Source: Candidatus Nanoarchaeia archaeon
Lineage (GTDB): Archaea > Nanobdellota > Nanobdellia > Woesearchaeales > UBA525
Assembly: GCA_028279755.1 (NCBI GenBank)
Contig: JANQNB010000013.1
Location: 1-64,000 of the forward strand
Direction: 5' to 3'
Length of the DNA stretch: 64,000 bases
Shown here piece by piece: positions 30,012 to 38,606 of the stretch. Position 1 is the stretch's first letter. Every line of letters begins with the position of its first letter. The position numbers were made by a program, and so were the translations under genes. The notes under the pieces were generated by a model. That model searched no databases, had not been told where the DNA came from, and worked only from the letters and a program-made list of their open reading frames with translations.

Positions 30012-31009
30012 TTGCCGTCCTCCATCTCGTTGATCAGCTCGACAAAGTCGATCTGTGTCGGGCATTGTTCAATACAGCGGCCGCAGCCTGTGCACATCGG
30101 CACCTGGCCGAAGATCTCAGGATAGTACACGATCTTGTGATAGATGCGGTGCTTGAACCGCGCAGTCCTGTCTGGCCTGAAGTAATGGTCGCCCGCCACT
30201 CTGGTGAATTGCTTTGAATGGCACGAATCCCAGGTCCGTTCGCGTGTGCCGTGCTCCAGATCGGTCTGTGTCTTGTCGTAGATGTCAAAGCACATGCACG
30301 TCGGGCACATTGTCGTGCACCGCTGGCAGGAAAGGCACTTGCTTTCTGTGGTCTTCTGCCATTTGGGATGGTCGAAGTATTTCCTGATGTCGTGGGTCTT
30401 CAGTTTCTTCGGCGTCCTGATCTTCGGCACGTGCTCGTGATGCTCTTTCAGTTTGAGCTTCATGGCTTTGCGCATCAGGATCTCGCCTTTCGGGCTGCCC
30501 ACGTCGATGTAGATGTCTTTCTTCCCTGGCAGGTCGCGCAGCATGAGGTCGTAGTAGTGCGTCAGGTTCATGCTTTCGCAGAAGCAGAATTTCGATGGCG
30601 GCGTGTTGCAGTACCAGCCGACGAGGAAGATGTTCTCCCGCGCCGCCTGGTAATGGTCGTCGGTGAATTGGGGGTTGATGAAGAGCTGGTCCTGGATCTT
30701 CACTGCGTTGAGATCGCACAGGCGCAGCCCAAACAGGATGCGTTGCCGCGCCGTGATCTTCTTGTCTGTGAGCTTCTGGTTCTTCATGTTGTACGTGAAT
30801 AAAGGTTCGTACGCTGGCATGAAGAATTTCTTCGCTGTGAATTGCGGGTTGGTGGTGAAGTCCAGGCGCGTGAGGTCTGTCTTGCCTTCCAGCTCTTCGA
30901 ATACGACCACGTCGTCTTTCTTGCGCCGGACTGGTGCGATGAAGCTCGAGCCGTGCATGAGCAGCTCTAAGAACGTGTTCAGTTTGCTTTTCGGTAAGAG
31001 ATACCCCAC
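30008..31009 (-). CDS. hydB: Hydrogenase beta subunit (4Fe-4S)
   Basis: CLSCQRCTTMCPTCMCFD and CTGCGRCIEQCPTQID ferredoxin motifs. GTG start at 31009 after GAGGTGA. Confidence 0.88.
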   Translation of the reverse strand: MGYLLPKSKLNTFLELLMHGSSFIAPVRRKKDDVVVFEELEGKTDLTRLDFTTNPQFTAKKFFMPAYEPLFTYNMKNQKLTDKKITARQRILFGLRLCDLNAVKIQDQLFINPQFTDDHYQAARENIFLVGWYCNTPPSKFCFCESMNLTHYYDLMLRDLPGKKDIYIDVGSPKGEILMRKAMKLKLKEHHEHVPKIRTPKKLKTHDIRKYFDHPKWQKTTESKCLSCQRCTTMCPTCMCFDIYDKTQTDLEHGTRERTWDSCHSKQFTRVAGDHYFRPDRTARFKHRIYHKIVYYPEIFGQVPMCTGCGRCIEQCPTQIDFVELINEMEDGK

Positions 31010-31047
31010 CAGCTCACCTCTACAAGAGCTGAGCAACAGCTGGCTAT

Positions 31048-31419
31048 TTAAATATTGTGCAGAAGCTCTTTCACTTTCGGCAAGGCTTCCTGCACGCTCA
31101 TCTCTGCAGGGATGGCGATGATCCTGACGTCGTGGATCTCGCCCAGGCGTTGCATGAGCTTCATGAAATAGGCCATGTCCAGGTCGTGGAGGCTGCAGAG
31201 ACGGCCCAGGGTCAGTCTGTCGACGTTCGTGAGCAGCGTGACCTCCTTGATGCCGACTGCAACATCGATGATGACCCGCTCGTCCAGCTTGATATCCAGC
31301 AGTTCAAGCGGATTATTGACATGCCGGGTCGTATGACCTTCTTTCTCGAGCGCCTTGCCGACTTCGAGAGCGAGGTTATCGCTTGGTATCGCTGGATTGC
31401 CGAACAAGAGGATTTCCAT
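31048..31419 (-). CDS. Hydrogenase maturation protease (HycI-like)
   Basis: MEILLFGNPAIPSDNLALEVGKAL; positioned directly upstream of the hyd operon. Confidence 0.7.
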   Translation of the reverse strand: MEILLFGNPAIPSDNLALEVGKALEKEGHTTRHVNNPLELLDIKLDERVIIDVAVGIKEVTLLTNVDRLTLGRLCSLHDLDMAYFMKLMQRLGEIHDVRIIAIPAEMSVQEALPKVKELLHNI

Positions 31420-31582
31420 TCGCTTTACTCCATAATCACCTTGGCACAAAAACCAGGCGGGAATACGACCCAGTCGTTATATGAGCGCCTGGTAAGCCTC
31501 GCACGGAGTGCGAGTAGTTAGCCGTGACGATGGCATTGTTTGAGGAAAAACTATTTATATGGATTCCTGTTGAGTGCTCAGC

Positions 31583-32479
31583 ATGAAAAAGGGGTTGGCG
31601 CTGGTGCTCGGCACTGCGGTGATCAGCGGGGTTTCGATCTTCCTGAACAAGTTCGGGATTCAAGGCTTGGATCCTGCAGTGTTCACGACCTCGAAGAACG
31701 TTCTTGTTGCGCTTTTCCTCATCGCGACGATCCTCGCAATGAAGGAATGGAAGACTTTGAAGGAGCTGAAGAAGAAAGAATGGGGCCAGCTCGCCTTGAT
31801 CGGCCTGATCGGCGGCAGCATTCCCTTCCTGCTCTTCTTCACCGGGCTATCGATGACGACAGCAGCGCAAGCCGGCTTCTTGCATAAGACCTTGTTCATC
31901 TGGGTCGGCATACTCGCAGCCTTGACGCTGAAGGAGAAAATCAGCAGGAACATGGTGATCGGCGGCGTGCTTCTCTTGCTCGGCAACCTCTTCCTCCTCA
32001 AGATTACTGGATTCGTGTTTGGTGTTGGTGATATCTTAATCCTCGCTGCCACCTTGCTCTGGGCTGTCGAGATCACCTTGAGTCGCCACGTCCTGAAAAG
32101 CATCGACAAACTCCCTGGCAGGGTTGTCGCGTTCGGAAGAATGGGTTTTGGCGCGTTATTCCTATTACTTTATCTTGCTATCACTCAAAAAATTACTCTT
32201 ATTGGAGGATTAGGTTCTAGTTTTGTTTGGGTTATTATTACGAGCGTCTTCCTGTATGGTTACGTCTTCACTTTCTACGAAGGCCTGAAACTCGTGCCCG
32301 CGAGTACAGCGACAGCAGTCTTGCTCCTCGGGACTGTCATCACGACCTTGCTCAACCTGTTGTGGAACGGCACGATCGTGTGGCAGCAAGTCCTTGGCAG
32401 CGTACTCCTTATCGGCGGCGCAGTCACGTTCACGGGTATCCGTATGTGGCTGCCTGCTCCGCAGAAAGCTTCTCAGTAG
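31583..32479 (+). CDS. EamA/DMT-family transporter
   Basis: About ten TM segments; GTAVISGVSIFLNKFGI; duplicated EamA architecture. Confidence 0.82.
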   Translation: MKKGLALVLGTAVISGVSIFLNKFGIQGLDPAVFTTSKNVLVALFLIATILAMKEWKTLKELKKKEWGQLALIGLIGGSIPFLLFFTGLSMTTAAQAGFLHKTLFIWVGILAALTLKEKISRNMVIGGVLLLLGNLFLLKITGFVFGVGDILILAATLLWAVEITLSRHVLKSIDKLPGRVVAFGRMGFGALFLLLYLAITQKITLIGGLGSSFVWVIITSVFLYGYVFTFYEGLKLVPASTATAVLLLGTVITTLLNLLWNGTIVWQQVLGSVLLIGGAVTFTGIRMWLPAPQKASQ

Positions 32480-32942
32480 CGAACTTGCGATGAGAAACCA
32501 CTATATCTCCTTCTTCAATGTTTCCTGCATATTTTCCTAGAACTAATTCATTTCCATTAGGGGTTTTGAGAGTGATAATTTGTTCCTGTTTGACTTCCAT
32601 GACTTTACCAATCGTACAACGGCATAGTTCCTTCTCAGTTGGGCTCATCTGTCCGAGCATGCCGTCGCCTTTATCGATGTACTCGTCATGGTATTTCAGA
32701 AAGTAAGTATGAATCGCGTCCTCGCTCCAATACTCGGAAAGCCCATCTCTTTCAGCCACCTCTTTCAAACGGCGTGTCAAGGCAGGGAAGAACTGCTCCA
32801 ATTTCTCCTGCGGCAATGACCTTCCTGCAAGAAGCGCAGCTTCGATTTCCTCATACTCTTTTCTGGTTATATTCCCTAATTGTATGGAAATCTCGGCACA
32901 GGGAAAGGCATATCTCATCACAAGCAGGCCAGGATCAGCCAT
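32430..32942 (-). CDS. Uncharacterised protein with N-terminal helical domain and C-terminal HypC-like domain
   Basis: C-terminal CRCTIGKVMEVKQEQIITLKTPNGNELVLGKYAGNIEEGDIVVSHRKFATEKLSAEQA resembles HypC CLxIPGKV...VGDYVLVHAGFAIEKL. Confidence 0.6.
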   Translation of the reverse strand: MADPGLLVMRYAFPCAEISIQLGNITRKEYEEIEAALLAGRSLPQEKLEQFFPALTRRLKEVAERDGLSEYWSEDAIHTYFLKYHDEYIDKGDGMLGQMSPTEKELCRCTIGKVMEVKQEQIITLKTPNGNELVLGKYAGNIEEGDIVVSHRKFATEKLSAEQAATYGYP

Positions 32943-33156
32943 GTTTTTCGCCTGCTTCCTTGATCGTCTCGAGCGCTGCTTTCGCTTCCTCTTCAGGGAT
33001 CACCTGGACGATCATCTTGGCCTGGACCAGCACGTACTCGCCGACCTTGACGTCTGGCACCAAGGCAGTGCCGACCTCGCGTTCCTCGACCTCGTAATCG
33101 ACGATGGCTTTCTCACCCGCGACTGATTTCACTTTCCCGGGAATGACTAAACACAT
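32935..33156 (-). CDS. hypC: Hydrogenase maturation chaperone HypC/HybG
   Basis: MCLVIPGKVKSVAGEKAIVDYEVEEREVGTALVPDVKVGEYVLVQA. Start set to MCLV. Confidence 0.88.
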   Translation of the reverse strand: MCLVIPGKVKSVAGEKAIVDYEVEEREVGTALVPDVKVGEYVLVQAKMIVQVIPEEEAKAALETIKEAGEKHG

Positions 33157-33169
33157 ACACTCACCTTTA

Positions 33170-33185
33170 TTTTCCATATGGAAAA
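33170..33185. promoter_or_regulatory. 16-bp perfect palindrome between hypA and hypC
   Basis: TTTTCCATATGGAAAA. Confidence 0.45.
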
Positions 33186-33190
33186 TATTA

Positions 33191-33529
33191 TTATTCCACT
33201 GTGACGTCCTTCAGCACGACATCCTTGCCCGCAAGCACAGCAGGCAGCTCTGCCTTGCATTCAGGACAGTGGAAGATCGTATAATCATGCCCTTTGTCAG
33301 TCACCACAGGCGCTCCTGTGTAACCGCATTTGCACTGCACAACACCAGGCGTGGTGATGATGTTCAGCTGCCATTTCGTGAACTCCAGCGCGAGCTTGAG
33401 CTCCTCAACAGGGATCGGCGCGAGCTCGCCGACCTCGACAGTGACCGCTGTTACTGTGCCTTGTTTCGTGGCTTCGCCGACGATCGCATCGACATAGACA
33501 TGCTCGTGGCTCACCCGTTCCACTTCCAC
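33191..33529 (-). CDS. hypA: Hydrogenase nickel incorporation protein HypA
   Basis: CxC/CPEC zinc motif (QCKCGYTG...FHCPECKAELP) and HypA-like N-terminal region. Confidence 0.75.
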   Translation of the reverse strand: MEVERVSHEHVYVDAIVGEATKQGTVTAVTVEVGELAPIPVEELKLALEFTKWQLNIITTPGVVQCKCGYTGAPVVTDKGHDYTIFHCPECKAELPAVLAGKDVVLKDVTVE

Positions 33530-34056
33530 TTCACACTGCAGCCAAGCGCCGGCATCTCAGCGACTTCTGAAGAAAGCCTGCTGCCAGCCAAGAGTGTTGA
33601 GATCGCGATCTTCAGGGATTCGTCCTTGACCTTCTCGCGGCTGCGCCAGTTGTCGTCGATCCTGCCACGATAGCACAACGCCCTGTTTTTGTCGAAGACA
33701 AAGGCTTCTGGCGTGACTTCAGCACCATAGGCCTTGGCAATGTCCTGGGACTCGTCCCTGAGATACGGGAAGGGAAAGCCTTTCTTCTTGGCCCGTTTCA
33801 CCATCTCGGGAAAGCTGTCCTGGGGATGCGTCGAAGCGTCGTTCGGGTTGATCGCCACGAACTGCACGCCCTGCACGCTGTAGAACTTCGCAAGGTCAGA
33901 CAGCCGGTCTTCATACGCCTGCGCATAGGGGCAGTGGTTGCAGGTGAACACCACGACAAGAATCTTCTTCAGCGCGAACGAGCCCAGGCTGTGCGTATTG
34001 CCGTCCACGCCTGGCAGACTGAAATCAGGTGCTGGATCGCCGATTTTCAACCCCAT
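33511..34056 (-). CDS. Thioredoxin-like / AhpC-TSA family protein
   Basis: GDPAPDFSLPGVDG; FTCNHCPYAQAYEDRL; TPEAFVFD. Confidence 0.82.
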   Translation of the reverse strand: MGLKIGDPAPDFSLPGVDGNTHSLGSFALKKILVVVFTCNHCPYAQAYEDRLSDLAKFYSVQGVQFVAINPNDASTHPQDSFPEMVKRAKKKGFPFPYLRDESQDIAKAYGAEVTPEAFVFDKNRALCYRGRIDDNWRSREKVKDESLKIAISTLLAGSRLSSEVAEMPALGCSVKWKWNG

Positions 34057-34160
34057 GGAACCACCCACTAGGGGTCAGCGTAAGCTGGTTTTTATGGATT
34101 CCCATTTCACCGTTTGTTATTACCGAAAAGTAAATAAAAGAAGGCTTTTTTCTTTTTCGT

Positions 34161-34670
34161 ATGTCATACCAGAAGATGTTCAGTACAGCCAATGGAGCAG
34201 GAGACGCTCTCTATCTACAGAATCCTAGAACTGGGCTCTGGCTCAGACATCACAAAACTGATGGGCCGATCTACTATCTTGGCTCTGTCGATCCTCAGGT
34301 CAATCAGGCATTCAATGGAGAAGGGTACATACCACGGGATTTGGAAGAACAGATACTTGCAGGGGAAATCGAAGGATTCCTGCCGATTTTCCAGGTCGGT
34401 CGTGCCCCCATTGGTTTAGACATTGATCCGCGAAGAGTGCTTGCGCTCGGAGTGGATGTGGTCAAGATCAAAGGCTATGACATCGAGAACCCTCCTGCAC
34501 TGCACGTTGGCCATAATATCCAGGAAATACTCAGTTCAAGATGTGCTTCCTTAGTGAATCTTCACCTTCATACTAGTTTCATTCAAGGCTTGAGAAGGCT
34601 GACGATGCTGCTTCCAACCGAAAAAAATCGACGAATGGATGCCGGTAGCACTGATAGAGTTAATACCTAA
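34161..34670 (+). CDS. Hypothetical protein
   Basis: 169-aa ORF with non-biased composition; no family recognised. Confidence 0.45.
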   Translation: MSYQKMFSTANGAGDALYLQNPRTGLWLRHHKTDGPIYYLGSVDPQVNQAFNGEGYIPRDLEEQILAGEIEGFLPIFQVGRAPIGLDIDPRRVLALGVDVVKIKGYDIENPPALHVGHNIQEILSSRCASLVNLHLHTSFIQGLRRLTMLLPTEKNRRMDAGSTDRVNT

Positions 34671-34722
34671 GCTTCAGTCTAGCGAAAATCCTATAAACAC
34701 CTCTCCCATCCCATGCCCGACG

Positions 34723-35919
34723 ATGTTGGTGGGTATCGTAGGCAAACCCAGTTGTGGGAAAAGCACCTTCTTCAAGGCAGCCACTCTGGCTGAAGTAGAG
34801 ATCGCGAACTATCCCTTCACCACGATCAAGCCGAATCATGCTGTGGGTTTTGTCAAGGTCAAGGATCCAGCCCAGGAGTTCGGAAAAGTCTCGAATCCGC
34901 GCGTCGGCTTTGTCCACGGGCCGTGGCGCTTTGTCGCTGTCGACCTGATCGACGTTGCCGGCCTGGTGCCTGGCGCGCACGAAGGCTTGGGCTTGGGCAA
35001 GGAGTTCCTCAACGATCTCAATCAGGCTGATGCGCTGATCCACGTCATCGATGTTTCGGGCAGCATCAACGAGAAGGGCGAGCCAGTCGACGCTGGCAGC
35101 TACGATCCGGCGAAGGACGTGGCGTTCCTTGAGGAAGAGCTTGATTATTGGTATCTTGACATCATGAAAAAGGGCTGGGACAAGTTTGTGCGCCAGGCGA
35201 TGCAGGAGAAGCGGCCGATCGCTGCTGCCCTGGAGAAGCAGTTGAGCGGTTTGCGGGTGAACGAGGACATGGCGAAGAAAGTGATCAAGGCCTTGTCCTT
35301 GGATCCTGAGAAGCCCAACGAGTGGAACGACGATCAGCTGTTGCAGCTGGCCCGCGAGCTGCGGAAACGATCAAAACCCATGATGATCGCTGCGAACAAG
35401 GTCGACCGGCCTGGCGCGTGGGAGAATTATGAACGATTGAAGAAAGAATTCACTGACTATCACATCGTGCCGTGCAGCGCTGAGCTCGAATTGGCGTTGA
35501 AAGAGGCGCACAAGCACGGCATTGTCGAGTACATCCCTGGGGAGAAAGAGTTTGCTCTCAAGGATCAAGACAAAATGAATGAAAAACAAAAACAAGGCCT
35601 TGAGTTCATTAATGAGTTTTTGGGAAAACGGGAAAGCACAGGCGTCCAGGACGTGCTGAACCACGCAGTCTTTGAACTGCTCAAGTACAAGCCGATCTTT
35701 CCAGGCGGCGTCGGCAAGCTCGAGGACAGCGACGGGAATGTCATCCCAGACTGCTTCCTCATGGAGCCGAAAAGCACTGCGTTGGACTTCGCGTTCAAGC
35801 TCCACACCGACTTCGGCAAGAACTTTGTCAAAGCGATCAATGTCAGGACAAAACTGCCGGTTTCAAAAGATCACGTCTTAGAACCTGGCGACATCATAGA
35901 AATCATGGCGAACAAATAG
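34723..35919 (+). CDS. ychF: YchF/Obg-family GTP-binding protein (archaeal type)
   Basis: MLVGIVGKPSCGKSTFFKAATL; TTIKPNHAVGFV; LIDVAGLVPGAHEGLGLGKEFLNDL; C-terminal TGS-like domain. Confidence 0.92.
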   Translation: MLVGIVGKPSCGKSTFFKAATLAEVEIANYPFTTIKPNHAVGFVKVKDPAQEFGKVSNPRVGFVHGPWRFVAVDLIDVAGLVPGAHEGLGLGKEFLNDLNQADALIHVIDVSGSINEKGEPVDAGSYDPAKDVAFLEEELDYWYLDIMKKGWDKFVRQAMQEKRPIAAALEKQLSGLRVNEDMAKKVIKALSLDPEKPNEWNDDQLLQLARELRKRSKPMMIAANKVDRPGAWENYERLKKEFTDYHIVPCSAELELALKEAHKHGIVEYIPGEKEFALKDQDKMNEKQKQGLEFINEFLGKRESTGVQDVLNHAVFELLKYKPIFPGGVGKLEDSDGNVIPDCFLMEPKSTALDFAFKLHTDFGKNFVKAINVRTKLPVSKDHVLEPGDIIEIMANK

Positions 35920-36591
35920 CTATTTCTTTTGCTTCTTGAGAACTGGGTAATCGTCCTCGCCTTCCACCATAACTTTCGGCTTCTCCTTCGGCTCGCCTTT
36001 GGGCGCGCTCATCTTCGCCACGCCGTACTTCTCCAAAAGCGCTTTGTACTCGATGAAGTCGTTGCTCTTCTTGAACTCGTCCTTCTGCCGTTTCGGCAAT
36101 TTGCCGAGCCATTTGTGCACAAGCTTGAGCACGCGCTTCACGTCCTCGTCGATCTTCGGCACGACCTCGTCCTCGATGTAGTCGATCGCTTCGGCGCGTT
36201 CATCCAGGCGGTGCCGGTGCTGGAACCCGCGGAACATGTTGAAGAAGCGCTCAAGCAGGCTTTCCCGCACTTCCTCGAGCTCTTCGGTCATCTCGGGGTG
36301 GGCTTCCTCGGCTTCTTCGACCTTCTCGATCTCCTGCTCCATCGCTTCCAGGCGGGCCATCTCTTCCGGCGAGAGGTCTTCCTCGACGATCTTCTCCTTG
36401 GGCCCGAACATGCGTTCCCAGAATCCTGGCTTGTTGATCACCACGCGGACCTCGTCGCTGCGCAGGTCCTGCGGCACTTCCTCCGGCTCTTCCTTGACGA
36501 GCTTGACCTTTGGCGCGCTGAAGAAGCGTCCTTCCTCCTTGCTGCGCCGGTTGTTGAGATACTTATCGAGATCCTTATTGATGCCGATCAT
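35920..36591 (-). CDS. Hypothetical charged/coiled-coil protein
   Basis: Acidic coiled-coil-rich ORF with plausible start MIGINKDLDKYLNNRR. Confidence 0.65.
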   Translation of the reverse strand: MIGINKDLDKYLNNRRSKEEGRFFSAPKVKLVKEEPEEVPQDLRSDEVRVVINKPGFWERMFGPKEKIVEEDLSPEEMARLEAMEQEIEKVEEAEEAHPEMTEELEEVRESLLERFFNMFRGFQHRHRLDERAEAIDYIEDEVVPKIDEDVKRVLKLVHKWLGKLPKRQKDEFKKSNDFIEYKALLEKYGVAKMSAPKGEPKEKPKVMVEGEDDYPVLKKQKK

Positions 36592-36642
36592 GACCACCCT
36601 GAATTTCAGTAAGATCATGCCAGGAAGAGGGGTATATAAAGT

Positions 36643-37515
36643 TTATCCCCCGAAACTGCTCCGGATCAGGTCCATGAACCAGGGCAGATTCACGGTTGAG
36701 ATGTGCGGGCCCACGTACTGGATGAAGTATTTGTACCCGAGCCAGAGCAGGCCGAACTTGACGATCTTTCCTAAGGTAGTGTAGATCATCAGCCTGACAA
36801 AGCCATAGCGAACCGCGCCCAGGAAGACGGTGAACCATTCGATCGGGAAGGGGATGATGTTGCCCACGATGACGATGAACGCGCCTGCCTTGTCGATCTT
36901 CTTCTGGAAGTTCTGGTAGCTCTCCTTCTTCATGAACCATTGGAGCACTTTCGGCCCGATCAGCCAGCCGATGAAGTAGTCGAACGCGATGCCGATGAGG
37001 TTGCCTGCCAGGGTGATCACCAGGACTTGCATGAAGTAATAGTTCAGGCCCAGATAGTAGAGGAAGATGATCTCGACTGGCAAGGTGATGAAGAAGATCG
37101 CACCGAACATCGAGGCGTAGAACAGGCCGAGCAGGGTCTTTGCCGTGATCTCTGCTTCGATCGCCTTGTAGACTGCCCACACGTTCGGGTTCATCTGCAG
37201 CAAGAGCAGCGCCTGGTCGCGCAGCCAGCCAAAGGCGAAGTAGAGGATAATGAGAACGACGATCCAGAACGCCCATTTCAGGTAGCGCTTGCGCTTCTCC
37301 TCTGGCGTGAGCTTTTTCTTCTCTTTCTTCTTTTTTGGCTTTGGAGCAGTGTCCACATGCGCAGCCGGTGTTGATGAGCGGGTAACAGGAGGAGCATGCT
37401 GTGCCGGCTTCGGCGCGTGCCGTGCTGCGTCCCGCTGCCTGAGGTATGATTGGCTCCTGGAGGGCGTTCCCCGCCGCCGATCGCCGGTAATGACTGCCAT
37501 GAGGTCAGAACTCAC
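36643..37515 (-). CDS. DedA/VTT-domain-like membrane protein with basic cytoplasmic N-terminus
   Basis: YYLGLNYYFMQVLVITLAGNLIGIAFDYFIGWLIG...VGNIIPFPIEWFTVFLGAVRYG. Confidence 0.7.
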   Translation of the reverse strand: MSSDLMAVITGDRRRGTPSRSQSYLRQRDAARHAPKPAQHAPPVTRSSTPAAHVDTAPKPKKKKEKKKLTPEEKRKRYLKWAFWIVVLIILYFAFGWLRDQALLLLQMNPNVWAVYKAIEAEITAKTLLGLFYASMFGAIFFITLPVEIIFLYYLGLNYYFMQVLVITLAGNLIGIAFDYFIGWLIGPKVLQWFMKKESYQNFQKKIDKAGAFIVIVGNIIPFPIEWFTVFLGAVRYGFVRLMIYTTLGKIVKFGLLWLGYKYFIQYVGPHISTVNLPWFMDLIRSSFGG

Positions 37516-37575
37516 TGGAGAGTTTATATAATTTTAGTGCAAAAAGAATAAAAAGAGGAAGTCCTGGGGAAGGCT

Positions 37576-38172
37576 ATGCAGCGACAACTGGATCACAGCG
37601 AGCGGTGGGCATTCTCCATCATGCTCGTGGTCGTTCTGCTGCTTGCCATCGCATGGCCTTTCCTTGCTGATTTCTGGAACGGGATCGACACGATCCTGCT
37701 CCTGCTCCCTATAGGGGTGCTGTATTGGGTGGCGCGATATCGGAAAATCCCGCTCTACGCCTATATCCTCATGTTCATCATCTTCACCCTGCACGGCTTG
37801 GGTGTGCTTGGCTTGTTTGGCCTGTCATTCCATGGTTTCGGCTATGACAAGTTCATGCATTTCATCGCGGCCCTAATGCTCTTTCTGTTCCTCAATGCCT
37901 TCCTGCCAGCGAAGCTGCCCCGTTGGGAACGCCTGATGTATGCATTCTTCATCACCATGGGCTTTGCAGCCATGAATGAAGTGGTCGAATTCGTCGGCAG
38001 CTTCTTCTTCGGGCTTGGCAAAGGCGGCATCCTCACGCTTGGCGATGACGTGCCGCTGGTGCTCGGCAATCCGCTCCAGGACTTCGACGGCTACTTCGAC
38101 CTGTTCTTCAACGCTATCGGCGCGTTCGTCGCACTGCTTCTCGTTCTTGTGAAGTCAAAATTAAGAAAGTAA
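37576..38172 (+). CDS. DUF2238/YjdF-like integral membrane protein
   Basis: KFMHFIAALMLFLFLNAFLP...FAAMNEVVEFVGSFFFG...DTxxD-like FDGYFDLFFNAIGAFVA. Confidence 0.6.
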   Translation: MQRQLDHSERWAFSIMLVVVLLLAIAWPFLADFWNGIDTILLLLPIGVLYWVARYRKIPLYAYILMFIIFTLHGLGVLGLFGLSFHGFGYDKFMHFIAALMLFLFLNAFLPAKLPRWERLMYAFFITMGFAAMNEVVEFVGSFFFGLGKGGILTLGDDVPLVLGNPLQDFDGYFDLFFNAIGAFVALLLVLVKSKLRK

Positions 38173-38218
38173 TATCCCCCTGAAGGGGTTTCTCGGACAT
38201 CCCGAGAGGCGAGTGGTG

Positions 38219-38323
38219 CTACACTAGCCCAGGGAAGCCAGCCAAAGCCCATACTGAAAGTATGAGCGACAAGCTTCCAAAAAGTACGGCCAGTTGCATG
38301 CTGACCATTGTTTCCGTTGTCAT
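38219..38323 (-). CDS. Candidate 34-aa single-TM miniprotein (not in ORF track)
   Basis: Minus strand ATG ACA ACG ... GTG TAG = MTTETMVSMQLAVLFGSLSLILSVWALAGFPGLV. Upstream minus-strand TTATATAC TATA-like box about 40 nt before ATG. Confidence 0.4.
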   Translation of the reverse strand: MTTETMVSMQLAVLFGSLSLILSVWALAGFPGLV

Positions 38324-38373
38324 GGAAGGTGTGAATTTTGAAATGATTTTAAGGTTTTTGTATATAACAAAGA

Positions 38374-38395
38374 AAAAAGGCGAGGGCCGAAGCCC
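38374..38395 (-). terminator. Hairpin + T-run downstream of tRNA-Trp
   Basis: Minus strand GAGGGC-TTCG-GCCCTC followed by GCCTTTTTTC. Confidence 0.6.
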
Positions 38396-38407
38396 TCATA
38401 CCCTAGA

Positions 38408-38548
38408 TGGGGACGCTGGGATTTGAACCCAGATCGCGTGGTCTCTTCCTCCCGGAACGGGACAGACCACTGGCTTCGTCATCGCCTTGCGGCTCGGCGC
38501 TCCAGGAAACTGGAGCCACGTATTCTAGCCAGGTTAAACTACGCCCCC
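38408..38548 (-). tRNA. tRNA-Trp(CCA) with 67-nt intron (38443-38509) after position 37; no encoded CCA
   Basis: Acceptor GGGGGCG/CGTCCCC, D-arm, anticodon stem CGTGG/CCACG, loop CT-CCA-G|intron|A, T-arm CTGGG TTCAAAT CCCAG, discriminator A. Confidence 0.92.
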
Positions 38549-38606
38549 AAGGGCAATGTTTGAAAGCGACGAAGACTTTAAAAAGCTACCTTTTCAGAGC
38601 ATATCG

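Noticed and set aside
34639-34722. N-terminal extension of YchF from 34639
   Set aside because: The extension lacks family similarity; MLVGIVGKPSCGKST at 34723 is the canonical start.
38443-38509. C/D box sRNA within the tRNA-Trp intron
   Set aside because: A C-box-like GCGATGA is present but no CTGA D box or convincing guide; kept only as a possibility in the findings.
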